Assembly: GCF_052857255.1 (NCBI RefSeq)
Contig: NC_135505.1
Span: 48,483,507-48,547,506 of the forward strand
Direction of reading: 5' to 3'
Source: Amblyomma americanum
Lineage: Eukaryota; Arthropoda; Arachnida; Ixodida; Ixodidae
DNA: 64,000 nucleotides
The translations under genes were made by a program, and so were the position numbers. Below, piece by piece: positions 23,852 to 35,436 of this stretch (the first letter of the stretch is position 1; every line of letters begins with the position of its first letter). The notes under the pieces were generated by a model. That model did not search any database and was not told the origin of the DNA. It saw only the letters and a program-made list of their open reading frames with translations.

Positions 23852-24552
23852 ATTATACGGGCAGGAATGACCAAAACGTAATCAACCAATCCAGAAAATT
23901 TACACAGCTAGCGGAAAGAAGCTAAATTACGCAAAAAATTACACGGTGCAAAAATTTAATTATTAAAACGTACACTTTCAGAATGTCGCTTGTTACATAT
24001 ACAAGGGGTACTGAAATACCTTCTGCCAGCATTACAGAGTTCAGGTTTTTTCTGCAGATTGCGACAAGTCTAAAAATAAACAGATTAGCGGCACGGTCCA
24101 ATTAAAATATTGGGTGTGACGGGACAGCAAGTCCAGTGAAATATGGGCTAGGTGGAAAGGAAACCCCATTTTCAAGTAAATTGTTTTCAGAGAAAAAAAT
24201 AAAAATGAAATATATGAAAGGGACAGTCCTGAACGTTCATAATGCACCTTCCAACAAAAAAGTAAAGTTTTGGGTTGAGCAGCCCTTACGAAAAAAAAAT
24301 GCAGGAGGCGTCCAATCTTGCATTGTTATGGGAGATGGAACATGAGTCAAACACCATGATCCATAGTCCAAACAAGAGTGCACGCTATGGAAAAAAGGGT
24401 CCACTCCAAGAAGTTTCATGAGGCATTGTCAGCTTGAAATACTATGTAAACCGCAATCCAGAAAATAGGACGTGTCTTTTTTTACTAAAGTTTACGCCAC
24501 GCAAGCAACTAACAGGATACACCTATGCTTCGTAAATAAACCAAGGCATTGT
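23852..24552. other. intergenic, no feature recognised
   Basis: AT-rich DNA with short frames only. Confidence 0.45.
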
Positions 24553-24724
24553 GTGGGCACTCAAAGCGAAATTGAGGGAAGTTATCAGAAAATTTGCTGC
24601 TCTTTCAAAACAATGCCCTAACTCACAAATCTTTCAAAGTGGGCACTCAAAGCGAAATTGAGGGAAGTTATCAGAAAATTTGCTGCTCTTTCAAAACAAT
24701 GCCCTAACTCACAAATCTTTCAAA
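24553..24724. repeat. exact 86-bp tandem duplication
   Basis: Copies at 24553-24638 and 24639-24724 are identical by eye, each starting GTGGGCACTCAAAGCG and ending ATCTTTCAAA. The lack of divergence means a recent event or an assembly duplication. Confidence 0.9.
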
Positions 24725-25180
24725 TTGCAATATCTGGGAATATGACTATAAAGCTCAACCACTGAACCTGCTGTGGAGGCCTGTGTCCCGGTGGTTACTT
24801 TTTCTTCCGTAACATGAAGAAACCTCTGCACAGGCTACAATTGCCTGATGATAATGCAGTCAAGGAAGCAGTAATAGGTTTCCTCCTGCAGCAGCAACAC
24901 ATCTCTTTCTGTTGCAAGGGAAACCATATGAGGGGAATTGAAATTAGCGCGCTAATGTCAAGAAAGTTACACTGATAAGTAGAAAGTTTAATTTTCTCCT
25001 AAATACTTTTTATACATTTTGGCCGACAACTAACTGAGTACTATTTGTATTAGCCTGGTCAGAAAATAACCGCGTGGATGCACTCAGTTAATGCCCCCAC
25101 TAACGCCGATTGTGTATGGAGTAAGAAAAAAAGGAAATTTTTTCTTCTTTTGCCATGGCTTTCAAGCTGATGATTGTTTC
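24725..25180. other. intergenic, no feature recognised
   Basis: No ORF, repeat boundary or RNA motif was seen. Confidence 0.45.
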
Positions 25181-25184
25181 TTAA

Positions 25185-26092
25185 AGGACTGTAGACACCA
25201 AATTTTGGTTGCACGTTTCAGTGTTTTTAACCATGCAGAAGCTTTTACTATACACGGATCCCCGTGTCATATTTGCCTATGACCGCTTTTAGATTATAAC
25301 CCAATTTTTTTCTCACCTGTTTAGGTTTCGATGTGAACAGTTCTGCGATGGCTATGATGCCAAAGTCAAGTCAAGGTCATGTGACGGATAAAAAACTGCG
25401 ATATAATTGCTGCTTCTTCACTCCTTGCGATTCTTGTTTCTGAGGTAGGCTGGCTTTAGCATTTTAGTGAATCAAAACAGCGAAGCAGCGATTATATTGC
25501 GGCGAATCTTTGCAGTGTTTGTTTGTTTGTTCATTCTTCAAAGCTGCCGGCACGTCACTTTATCGCTTTTGTTTGTGATGCAAGACGCGACAAGATTTAT
25601 CTCGATTGATCGCATCCAGGCAGAGCTGATTCTACGTTGTTCCGGAATGTTCTAGTAACATTGCACGCTTCATCTCGAAAGTTCGCTATCAGAAAGTTCG
25701 CTATCAGAAAGTTCGCTGAGCACGGCCGAGAGCGGCGGGCATTCTGTTTGACGACCGCTGAGCACGCATGTTGCTACGCCGCCGCCGAATGATTCAGTCC
25801 ATTGTGGGCGCAAGTCTGCCCAAATAAAAAACTTTGTTTAGACGCCATTTTCGCTGTCGTTCTGCTCCCCGGATTGCAGTCACTCCTTCGTGAGAACATT
25901 GCAGTTTTTCATCTGTCACATGCCCTAGACGTAAAAGCCATCGCTCGGCTGTTGAAACCAAAACCGATACAGGTGAGCTGAAATTCGATTACAAGTTATA
26001 CAGCAGCTGTACGCAAATACCACATGGTGATCTGTGTAAAGTAAAGTATTGTGAATCATTAAAAACAATAAACAAACAACCAAAAATTAGGT
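25185..26092. mobile_element. TTAA-flanked MITE, GGACTGTAGACACC termini
   Basis: The left end TTAAAGGACTGTAGACACC continues with AAATTTTGGTTG; the right end read inward is AGGACTATAGATACC, continuing with TAATTTTTGGTTG. The TTAA at the left is exact and at the right appears as CTAA. A 15-bp unit (AGAAAGTTCGCTATC) is tandemly repeated near 25677-25717. There is no transposase. A shortened relative lies at 33405-33660. Confidence 0.65.
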
Positions 26093-26109
26093 ATCTATAG
26101 TCCTCTAAA

Positions 26110-26764
26110 CAAAGGCACTTTTTGTCTGTTCGCTTACAGATAATACTGCAAGGCCTGAGAACCTAGACATGTAGCCATAGTAGAATTCAAATAGTTTTCC
26201 AGTTTCCAATTAGAACCCACTGCTCCATCTCCTCATGCCAGAGACAGGAATTATCCTTAGGAAAATTTGCAGGTGTAGTGAAAAGGATGTGTGCGAAACA
26301 AAATCCGCATGATTTATGTATGGGCTTGTTCACCTTAACGCCATCACCTGCTGCTCTGTGGTGTCTCCATACCAAATGAAACAGAAGAATGAGAGTTTCG
26401 GACTTCAAACAGTGAGCTCATACAGAGTTAAATAAGACCATTCGAAAAGTGCAATGTCACCACCACTGTCACTGCCCCCCCCCACCCCCCACTCATGTGG
26501 TGCAGCTGTATCTCCTTGAGCCATGCACCCCTCACCCATCTATTGTGATGACACTGCATTAAAACAGTAACATACAGACTCAGAGGTTGTACACAGGAAA
26601 CAATATGATACTATAGTTGGATGCAACTGAAGCAACAACGCAGTTTTGCCCCTCAAAGGACTTCCCTGCAGCCGGTGGTGTTAGCAGATTATCATTATGT
26701 CGTTGATAGTAATCCCCTTAGAGCTGCTAGCTTGACACCACAGGGTATGGCAGATGAAAGTGGG
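26110..26764. other. intergenic, no feature recognised
   Basis: Contains a C-rich run near 26476-26490. No gene was seen. Confidence 0.45.
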
Positions 26765-27400
26765 TTCATCATCATCAACCTGACTACACACATTTCAGCA
26801 ACAAAGTCTTTTCCCGTATCCGTCCAATTGACCCGGCCTTGTACCAGCTGTATCCACATAATCCCCGCAAAATTCCTAACCTTATCCTGCCACCTGTCTT
26901 TCTTCAGCCCCCTCCTACACTTCCCTTCCCTTGGAATTCAGACCGTTACCTTTGCCTTCACATCACATGCTCTGCCCATTTCTTCTCGAGTGCAACTATA
27001 TTATCAGAAACGCACGTTTGTTCGCGGACTCACTCTGCACGTTTGATGTCTCTTAACGTTACACCTATCATTTCCCGTTCCATAGCTTTTGGTGTTGATC
27101 TCAATTTAAGCTGAACCCTTTTCGTTGCCCATTACTTTATGTCCCATACGCGAGTACCGGTAATATAGAGCGGTCATGTGCTTTCCTCTTAAGTGATACT
27201 GATAACTTGCCATTCATGATCTCAAAGTATGTGCCAAATGCACTCCATCCCAATCTAGTCATTTCCATTTCATGATCTGGCTCTGCGGACACTACCTGCC
27301 CTAAGTAGACGTATTCCCTTACCCCTTGCAGTACCTCGCTACCTATCGTAAACTGCTGTTCCCTTCGGAGGCTGTTGAACATTAACGTTACATTAGAAAA
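26765..27400 (-). mobile_element. LINE 3' fragment, RT C-terminal region
   Basis: The minus strand encodes the connector/thumb part of a LINE RT. At 27137-27382 the peptide includes FTIGSEVLQGVREYVYLGQV, then LSVSLKRKAHDRSILPVLAY, the pattern of RTE/BovB-type elements as I know it. The region to 26765 continues with decayed sequence from the same 3' end, matching 33683-34020. The catalytic RT core and endonuclease are absent, as expected of a 5'-truncated LINE copy. Clade assignment is tentative. Confidence 0.65.
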
Positions 27401-27556
27401 TCATAGCTTCCTCAGCTATTCTCTATTGAAAGGGGGTTCACCATGGCTTACTCGGATTAACCGCGACATCACGAAACTCACGAGACACCAATGGTTGAAG
27501 GGCCTCCTTTAAAGGCATCTGCTGCTTTTTGCTTGGGTTGTATACAACTACACTGC

Positions 27557-27559
<3 letters not shown>

Positions 27560-27601
<42 letters not shown>
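27560..27601. repeat. (TA)n microsatellite
   Basis: About 20 uninterrupted TA units, directly next to the LTR-like element whose left LTR contains a (GAA)n run. Confidence 0.95.
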
Positions 27602-27603
<2 letters not shown>

Positions 27604-27605
27604 TC

Positions 27606-28214
27606 TATGAAGAAGAAGAAGAAGAAGAAGGGCATCATCCTAGCCGCAATGCCATCGCTCAGAGCGAGCGCCTACTGACCTGAACAGACGAGAGAATCGG
27701 TCGCCGTCGTGGTTTCACCACCGCCTGAGCGTTAGCCTAAGTCCCCGTTACATTTGGTGGAGGTGCGGGGTGCCAAAAACACCGCCATGACGACGGTCAG
27801 CTTGAACCGGATTTCCCACCCGGTTCACTCGTCTAGCTGTGGATCCCTTCCACTGCTCCCAGCCTCTCAAAGAAATTTCTTTCGAAATATCATGGCCCTT
27901 ACTGCGTCCTGGAGCGCACATCCTCCGTGAACTACCTTACTGAGCCCCTCAGACCGACTGCCGATCTCCGCCGACGTGGTCGCAAGACTGTGCATGTCCA
28001 ACGACTCAAGCCATACTATGACCCGGTAGTGTTGTCGGCACTTTGGGTCGCACCAGATGGCTCTTTTTCTCTCTGGGGCCATTGTGAAGAAGAAGGGAAT
28101 CATCCTAGCCGCACTGCCATCGCTCAGAGCGAGCGCATGCTGACCTGAAAAGACGAGAGACTGTCACCGCCGTGGTTTCGCCGCAGCCTGAGTGTTAAAC
28201 TATGCCCCCGATAT
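27606..28214 (+). mobile_element. drastically deleted Ty3/Gypsy-type LTR element
   Basis: Two LTR-like copies (27606-27752 and 28083-28214) share GAAGAAGAAGGG, CTAGCCGCA(A/C)TGCCATCG and CTCAGAGCGAGCGC. The left LTR is followed at once by TTTGGTGGAGGTGCGGGG, the same primer-binding-type motif that follows the 5' LTRs of the two large Gypsy elements here. Between the LTRs remain only about 330 bp, ending in an integrase C-terminal segment (DLRRRGRKTVHVQRLKPYYD) and a GGGG-containing polypurine-like tract before the right LTR. All of gag, protease, RT and RNase H is missing. Confidence 0.65.
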
Positions 28215-28283
28215 AGCGCCTACAGACTACACTTAAGCAAATTTTGATGAATGCACCAAACTTAATAAGGAAAAAAACACTTA

Positions 28284-29006
28284 GGGCCCGTTTACACTTG
28301 TCCAAAAATCTGACGAGCGAAGCGGATTCGGCCGCTTTTGACGCCGAGCGAGGCGGAAAGCGGCGCGGCGAGGGCGATTGGGCTGGACCCAAATTTTTCG
28401 CGTTCGCCGCCGCCGCGGCGAAAAACATAGCGGCGCCCTTCGACGCAGGATCCTTCGCCCCGGAGTGAATTCGTCGTTGTTGCGGCCTTTTTCAGCGCGT
28501 TCACTGGCCATAAATTGGGCACCGGTACATCACTTTGTCTCACCTCACCTATAAGCGAATGTATAAGCGATAAATCTGTTTTATTTTTATTTAAAGTGGC
28601 GATTCTGCCGCTGCTAGGGTTAAGAGGAGCACCGGTTTTGTTGACATCGCTAGTTCCTGTCCTGACAAGCAGATGGCGCCACTAGGCTGGGCCTTTCTTT
28701 CTGAGTCTGTTTGCATACGCTGAACTAAAAATGGGAATGTGCCTGCATTTACGTACGTAAGCATGCATACGGTTATGTTGCACAGACAGCATTGATTTAT
28801 GCTCTTTTCTAACCATATCTGTGTACGCCGTGAGCGGTGACGTGGTGACCGGGAAGTGTGCGGAAAAGCGAGAAACAGCAGCGGCGCGGCGGTTCCGCCT
28901 CGCCCAGGCGTCAACAGATGTGAACAGGCCCTAATTCTTCCTGCGAGCGAATCCTCATCGCTCGCCAGACTTTAGGACAAGTGTGGACCCGTCCTTACCC
29001 ATTCTT
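28284..29006. mobile_element. MITE with long, nested inverted arms
   Basis: The left arm (28284-28395) reads CGTTTACACTTGTCC, then TCTGACGAGCGAAG, GGATTCG, and GACGCCGAGCGAGGCGG. Read inward, the right side (29006 to 28880) gives the same blocks in the same order, but with an extra TTAGGGCC(T)GTTCACA terminus in the middle at 28912-28934. The GC-rich arms produce overlapping Arg/Ala-rich frames that are not genes. Confidence 0.6.
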
Positions 29007-29752
29007 GGCGAAACACAATCCTCGCCACTTGAGTCTGCAGACTCCAAGTGTGAAGTGTGTTCGGCTAGTGCCATTTTTTCGCAGGCTTTCGCATAGGAGA
29101 CTAGGTTGTAGGAGATACGAGGCAGCAAAATTAGGCATGGAAAGCATCAAGGGGTGTACTTAAGTGACAGTTGTGGCACACTAAACCTAATACCAACACT
29201 GCTGGTTTCCAACACAGCTTGGCTCGCAGGAACTCATGACTTACAGAAACCGGAATTTGTCAGTAATTTGAGTTCAGGACTCAGGCAAGCAACAAAATTT
29301 TTCGAAAACTGCAGACTCTCTCTCTCTCCGTAAAGTATTCTCCATGCCTACAACTCCATTTAGAATGCCCTCCCAGTAGGTGACTTGTTGCATTATTAAC
29401 ATTTCAATCAAAAGGGACGAAAGAAATAACATTTGGGTATATGGCACTGTGGGTGATCGTTCTGATCAGCTAGCCTGCGGTTTGTAATGAATAAAAACGT
29501 GGTTTCCTGGATCCCAACCTAGACAGAAAGTTTGGTAACAGGCAATTTGCAATGGGTACATGCAAATGGAATAGCGCAAATGAGCATAGACAGCTTTGAT
29601 ACCTCGACTACTTTCTCTTTTGCCGAAAGTGAAAAAAACCCTACAAATGAATTAATAACCAGCTAACTTACATTATTATGATCTCAAGGGTTACAGCGCC
29701 ATTTTTGAACTGCATCTGAAGTTCACTTCGGTCTTGTTTCCCAATTACGTAT
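29007..29752. other. intergenic, no feature recognised
   Basis: AT-rich DNA with a short (TC)n run near 29319. Nothing bounded was seen. Confidence 0.4.
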
Positions 29753-29895
29753 TCAAGACATCGTGATGTGGATATGAACTTAATCTAGTCCAATTTTTGT
29801 GGCATATTTTTTTTGTCACGTACAAGACATCACGATGTGGATATAAACTTAATCCAACCCAATTTTTGTGGAATAATTTTTATTGTCACGAACAG
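29753..29895. repeat. diverged tandem duplication, about 71 bp
   Basis: Two adjacent copies of a unit beginning CAAGACATC(G/A)(T/C)GATGTGGATAT and ending TTTTGTCACG. They differ by about ten changes, so the duplication is older than the one at 24.6 kb. Confidence 0.8.
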
Positions 29896-30700
29896 ACAGC
29901 CACAAATTCATCACGAAAAAGCAAGCAATTCACGTTCCAGCTTAACAATATTAAATGGATTGAATTGCTAAGGCTCAAACACAATAATATTGCTTTCTTG
30001 AAATGTAAGACCTAGATATCTTGTTTTTTTTTTAGATTTTAGTTTCGGCTTTGGCTAAAAATACATCGTACAGATCCAGCACATTCATATTTAAGACATG
30101 TCTATGCGATCTGAAGGCTCAGGCTAAATGCATGCCGGATGTACCCAGTAACCCAGTACCTTTTTTTTTTGTTCAGGACACAGCGAGACTAATTCGTTCT
30201 TATCTGTTTGTTCTCAAAGAACTGATCCCACAATATTTTCCTAGCAATTTTGACTATGCAAAGCGGATACGTTAGCAGCCCTAATCCAGTATGAGTTCTA
30301 GCAAAGAAATGAAGTTGATATGCTTTGGTAGCGCGTGTGGTGGCACCATTTATTAGATAGGCCCGGGCATTTAATTCTCGCACATCTGCTCGATTTTACC
30401 CTAAGTGTCCTTCTAGCTGTTTCTGTCATTGCGGCAGTTATATCTCTGATTTGAGAATATTTACCTGCTACCCGGAATGAAGCTACTGGTGTTGAGTATG
30501 CAAGCTTCGAGTGCTACGCGTCCTGTTGCACTTCCACGACAAACGCCTGGTTACCTGTTTTAGAGCTTGCCATTCACTGCTGGTTGCAATTGGATAAATG
30601 CAGAAACACTCCTGGTTATCCTCTTGTAATCATGATGTGCATGTGTTTGCCCGTGTTTACACTTCAAGCAGGCGACAACTGCTCTGCGATGTCTCAAACT
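29896..30700. other. intergenic, no gene recognised
   Basis: Frames of 72 and 74 codons without domains. A T/A-rich run lies near 30023-30034. Confidence 0.4.
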
Positions 30701-30711
30701 CTTATGGCGTC

Positions 30712-31464
30712 TTCCACTGGTTGCTTTAGATCGCTCTAGAGCACTATGAGAGGCGACCGCACATTCGGCTGGTCGAAACTGGCTGCTCTGACTACATTCG
30801 GCTGGTTCTTTCTGGGCGCACGCCTCCAGCTCAGAGCGCTCTGACGCGCTCCGAGAAAAAAGTCGGAGCGGCTCCGAGAGGAGTCCACGTGACAGAGCCA
30901 CTTGCGCCATTTCGCAAATGCAGTGCGAGGCCTCGGTGTCCCCTGCGCGTAGGCAGAAGCAAGTGTAGGCTTTTTACGCAGTAGTAGCGTCCTTGCTGTG
31001 TTGTGTTTTGCGGGTGCCGCGCTGTGTGAAGCAAAATGTCCAAGAGATGCCGGATAACTACGCTAGGAACGCGGTCAGCGTTGCTGTCGCATGACAACAG
31101 CGATTCCAGCAGCAGCTCAGACGAGGACGACAGTGCTATCCACAACGCGAGGTTCGAAAAATGAGCGTCCCGTGGGACGGAAAGCTGGTGTAGCGATCGA
31201 TACAGGCAAGCGGCGACCACGATGCAAACTGTGTGCGGCCACGCGTGGCTAAAGGTAATCAAGGGACCTTACGTGCGGCTACTGTTGCATCAGCAGCGGT
31301 GCCGCGTAGTGGCTCCGGAAGTTGCGTCCCCCTTCTGCCTCGTGCGCTTCTGCTCTAGAAACTCGCTGACCATTCGGCTTGACTAGTCTCGCTATGCGCT
31401 CAGAGCGAGAGCGGCTCCCACTCTGCCAGATCCTAACCGGATAGCGGGAGCGACCAGTCGAAGA
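30712..31464. mobile_element. possible GC-rich MITE
   Basis: The outer ends are loosely inverted (TTCCACTGGTTGCT against, inward from the right, CTTCGACTGGTCGCT), and CATTCGGCTGGT-like blocks recur inside. Many GAGCG/CGCTC motifs give overlapping long frames on the minus strand with no domain. The inverted match is short, so this is only a candidate. Confidence 0.3.
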
Positions 31465-31979
31465 TACCATTATTGAAGTCCATAACTTACTTTTTTCTTC
31501 AACTCTGTGACTAGGGAAAAAAGAAACCGAAAAAAAATGTTCTGAGTTTCTCGAAAGCACATCTCTTGTCTTACCTCCATATCCCAACACCCTACAAGGG
31601 CATCGCTGCCAGTTCAGTAGTGGCTCTACCCTCTTCCTCGCCATCTGCTCAATGGCAGACTGTAGTGCCTTGAGGTAGCCACAAACACCTTTGTCTTGAC
31701 TTCGTCAGTAAGTTAGTAGGCACTGCACCGACTGGATCCATTTCTTTCGTGAACGCTACCACGCAGAAAAGGTACTGCGGGTTTGGCCTCTTCCTTTTTC
31801 TGAAACGCAATTATGCAAGGTAAAGCCAAAAATATGTAGAGCAAGCTTATGCTTGACTCGTTCCACACTGCTCTTGTCGACACTAGCGAAACTTTTACAC
31901 ACGTCAGGCGTATTCACACTCGCTAAAACATTTACGTTCGCGACAGGAATACTAGGGTCCAGCATGACTACTAGGATTA
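31465..31979. other. intergenic, no feature recognised
   Basis: No ORF with a domain and no repeat boundary was seen. Confidence 0.4.
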
Positions 31980-31984
31980 AAAAT

Positions 31985-32214
31985 ACAGGTTATGGGGGCT
32001 TAATGTCCCAAAGCGACTCAGGCAATGAGGGACGCCGTAGTGAAGGGCTCCGGAAATTTAGGCCACGTGGAGTTCTTTAACGTACAATGACATCGCATAG
32101 TACACGGGCCTCTAGAATTTCGCCGCTATCGAAATTCAGCCGCCACGGCCGGGATCGAACCCGCGCCTTTCGGTTCAGCAGCCGAGCGCCATAACCACTG
32201 AGCCACCACGGCGG
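31985..32214 (-). mobile_element. tRNA-derived SINE (family A)
   Basis: The minus strand shows the tRNA-like head (A box TGGCTCAGTGG, B box GGTTCGATCCC), the conserved body near ATGTCATTGTACGTTAAAG, and a tail with CATTAAGCCCCCATAACC. It is near full length and similar to the copy at 7299-7534. Target duplications are not clear. Confidence 0.85.
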
Positions 32215-33404
32215 GTTTCTGAGAAGAAAAAAAAACGCGGAAGCCATACTGTCATTATGCAAACATTCCTTGCATTACTAGCAAACCATGTAAAATGCCT
32301 AAGTAGCCGCTTAACATTTTACGTCGACCACGCAGCGCTCCTGGACCAACGTCCTGAATGCCGTTCCAATGACTTCCAACTGCTCAGACGTCAGTTATCG
32401 TTGCTGTCGACAAATGTAGAAAATGGCCAACCGCTTCAAAGCAGAACGCGGCACTACGGTGGAAATATACCGCGTTGTCAGAGCCCGCGGTTGAGAGCAA
32501 GGCGGTGGTCACATGTCAGGATTGTCAGCATGCAAACAACGCTAGTCATAATGCACCCGAAAGTGCAAGAGAGATTTATGTATAACTACAAATTGCACAC
32601 AAGCTGATAGTTTAACTACGTGAGCCAGGCACTCGATCGCAGCGGTGCAGCTGCATTGCAGCCTTTGTATACATACATATGCGTGTTGTCCCATTTCCAC
32701 GTGTAGCATCCCAATGGGCTACTAAAAACCAACGCTAGTACTAACAAAGATTTACTTGCCTATCTTGGAGGGCAGTCTTCCACAACACGGATGATAAAGC
32801 TGACCAAGCTGGCGCTTCACGCTGGACTGCACGCACTGCATGCACGTATACAAGCTCCAACACAGGCACGGCGAGCACACTGGGAAGAAATTTCAAAGAC
32901 GAGTCGTGTTTTTACGTGTCACTGCGCTTAGTAGTCCGGGCCGGAAGTTCCGGTTTGTTTCCTTACCGCTTGGCACTGAAGACCAAATGGTTGTCAGCAC
33001 AACATCATCTACAGTTTTCCATCAGTATTTTAATTTATCGGCATAAAGTGACGCAAAATCTTCTGTACAATTTTTCAGCTAGGTATTCCTCCCCGTCATT
33101 ATTCGGATAATATTCTGCCATGGAATGACATTGGCGCTTCGGTCTTCCAACCTTGTATATGTGGATATATATGCTTACTCTTTTTAAACAGAGCAGTCGC
33201 TGGCACCACAATGACTACACTGTACCGTGACAATTCTCTGAAATCATTTTTAATGGTTTCTTTCTTAATCTGGATGACCATTATGATGAAATCCTATGAT
33301 GATATTAGTTATTTGCTGGCGGCTAAAATTTCTTGGCCTGGTAGTGGTGGCTTATCAAAGCAACACCAAATAGAAGGAAATAATATGGCTGGCTGCGGCA
33401 TTGA
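32215..33404. other. intergenic, no gene recognised
   Basis: Contains a 116-codon frame (32257-32607) without a domain. Confidence 0.4.
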
Positions 33405-33660
33405 GTGCAGACACCAAATTTTGGCTGCATATTTTCTTCTTGTTAGTGATGCGCAAGACATTTTAGCAATGTAGTAAGCCATAACGACGAAGGCGTGATT
33501 ACACCGCAGTCTTTGCACTCCTAGCATCACTAGTACTGAACTTGGACGACGTACACTTTTTTTCACCACTCCGCTGAAGAAATAGAAACATAAGAATGGC
33601 GAATGCCAAATGGTGATCAGTGTATAGTAATTTGCTTTACGCATCATTGCAAAGAATAAA
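33405..33660. mobile_element. partial relative of the 25.2-kb TTAA MITE
   Basis: Shares GCAGACACCAAATTTTGG at its left, and near its right GCCAAATGGTGATCAGTGTA, matching CACATGGTGATCTGTGTA near 26022. The right terminus appears to be lost beside the LINE fragment that follows. Confidence 0.5.
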
Positions 33661-33682
33661 ACACGCAATTAAACGCTATCTA

Positions 33683-34025
33683 TGTATTATCATCATCAGC
33701 CTCACTACACCCACTGCAAAGGCCTCTCCCGTGCCTCTCCAATTAAACCTGTCGTTTGCCGGCTGCGCCCACCCTATTCCTGCAAATTTCTTAACCTCAT
33801 CCGCCCACCTAACCTTCTGCCGCCCCTGTTACGCTTACTTTCTCTTGCAATTCACTCCGTTACCCTTAAGGACCAGCGGTTATCTTGCCTACGCATCACA
33901 TGCCCTGCCCAAGCCCATTTCTTCCTCTCGATTTCGACTAGGATATCATTAACCTGCGTTTGTTCCCTCACCTACTCTGCCGCTTCCGGTCTCGTAACGT
34001 TACACCTATCATTTTTTACATATTT
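33683..34025 (-). mobile_element. LINE 3' fragment, same family as 26.8-27.4 kb
   Basis: The plus strand holds the blocks CATCATCAGCCTCACTAC, CCTCTCC, CGCCCACCTAACCTTCTGCC and AACGTTACACCTATCATTT in the same order as in 26765-27075. Coding sense is on the minus strand. Only the RT tail end remains. Confidence 0.65.
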
Positions 34026-34212
34026 CGAACTAATATAACAGCAGAAGGACGCAGACAAAGCACGACGCTGGGCCGTCCTGTGCGCCTCTTTCCGTGCGAT
34101 TTTTTATCTTGCCTTTAAAAAAACCTCTCTATATATTTCTTTAAACACACGAGCTACTGCCTATAGTGTACTACCATGGTCAGGGAAAGAACGAGAAGTA
34201 GACCAGTGATAC

Positions 34213-34475
34213 GAAAATTGCTTTTTCAGGAAAGGAAATCGTAGTATCTGTCTCAATTCTATGTGGACACTTGAACCGCGATGTAAGGGAAGAGAGGAAG
34301 GTGGGAGTGAGAGAGGCGCCGTAGTGGAGGGCTCTGGAATAATTTCGACCACCTGCGCACGTTCATCATGCACTGATGCCGTTTTGTGTTTCGCCTTCAT
34401 CAAAACACAACCGCCGCGGTCGGGCTGGAACCTGGGTACTCTCGTCAGTAGCCCAGCGTCAGCCACCGCGGTGGT
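34213..34475 (-). mobile_element. tRNA-derived SINE (family A, degenerate)
   Basis: The minus strand carries a decayed tRNA-like head (GGTGGCTGACGCTGGG with a weak B box), the GCCGTAGTGGAGGGCTC block in plus orientation, and the extended tail GGACACTTGAACCGCG shared with the 58.6-kb copy. AGTGATAC occurs on both sides (34205-34212 and 34496-34503) and may be its target duplication. Confidence 0.7.
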
Positions 34476-34503
34476 GCAAGAACACCAGACCGTATAGTGA
34501 TAC

Positions 34504-35434
34504 TGATCTGGCTGGCATCGACATACCAAAGCGTCTCAATAGAATATATGTTCAGTCATATCTTCCTGGGCATATTTTTGTTCATATATGTGTGCGCTCT
34601 GAAGGCACCTTAGTTCCAATCAAACAATAAGTACTGACTTTCAAATCGTGATTTCTTGCTATAGCTTCGCGGCCGTGCAGCCGAGCACAACCTACGGTGG
34701 TTGGCTGCATATATGCATAAAAAGGCGACACCATGCCCCTATGAGTTCGCGCCTTAGGCCATGTTGCACATATTGCAAGTTGCACAAAAGTGACCACACA
34801 GTGCATTCGGTGTTTGGAAACTTAACAAAGAAGAATAAAATACAGTAAGTGAATTAGCTATATATATAGCCAACCATTCTTGTGCTATGAATGTTCAACA
34901 ACATATGAAAGTCTAGGTTCAGTGCATGCATTGGTGGGATGAACGAAAATTGCGCACAAAACTGCCGTAACGTGGGAAAAACACAGAGGAGCACAAAACA
35001 CATTGCTGCGTTTAAACTGTCGTCTTCTTAGTGTTTTGAGTTAAAAACTTTCGTAACAGTCGAGGTGAAAATGCAAACAATATTTTCGTGTGAACGTTAA
35101 TTGTCTGTACACATTAATCTTGAGAAGACTTTCAGTAATCACCGAGCGCCGTGTAGAAAAGCAAGAGTAGACTGTTTCCAGCGTCCAAATATCGACTGTC
35201 CATCCACATTTCAGGATCTTCCGACCTCATTTCAGGGATGGGCCACTGAAATTCAAGTTGTCCAAGTTGGCAGGAGCAACATAGATATATTGCGACGCAT
35301 CAAAGGGGGCATGGAGCCGTTCCCCAGAACGCTCCCTCTTTGATCATCTCGTCTTCGCCGTCTTGCTTCGCTCCTGCATGTCGATCCTTTTTCTCTTCTT
35401 TGCGGCTCCTCTATGAAAATTCAGGGCAAGTTTA
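34504..35434. other. intergenic, no gene recognised
   Basis: Short frames only. No repeat boundary was seen. Confidence 0.4.
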
Positions 35435-35436
35435 AG

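Noticed and set aside
28244..28914. Arg/Ala-rich overlapping ORFs
   Set aside because: They arise from GC-rich inverted arms of a MITE; no domain, and frames mirror each other on both strands.
30712..31464. GC-rich block as a protein-coding gene on the minus strand
   Set aside because: The frames at 30560-31644 lack domains and follow repeated GAGCG/CGCTC motifs; kept only as a weak MITE candidate.
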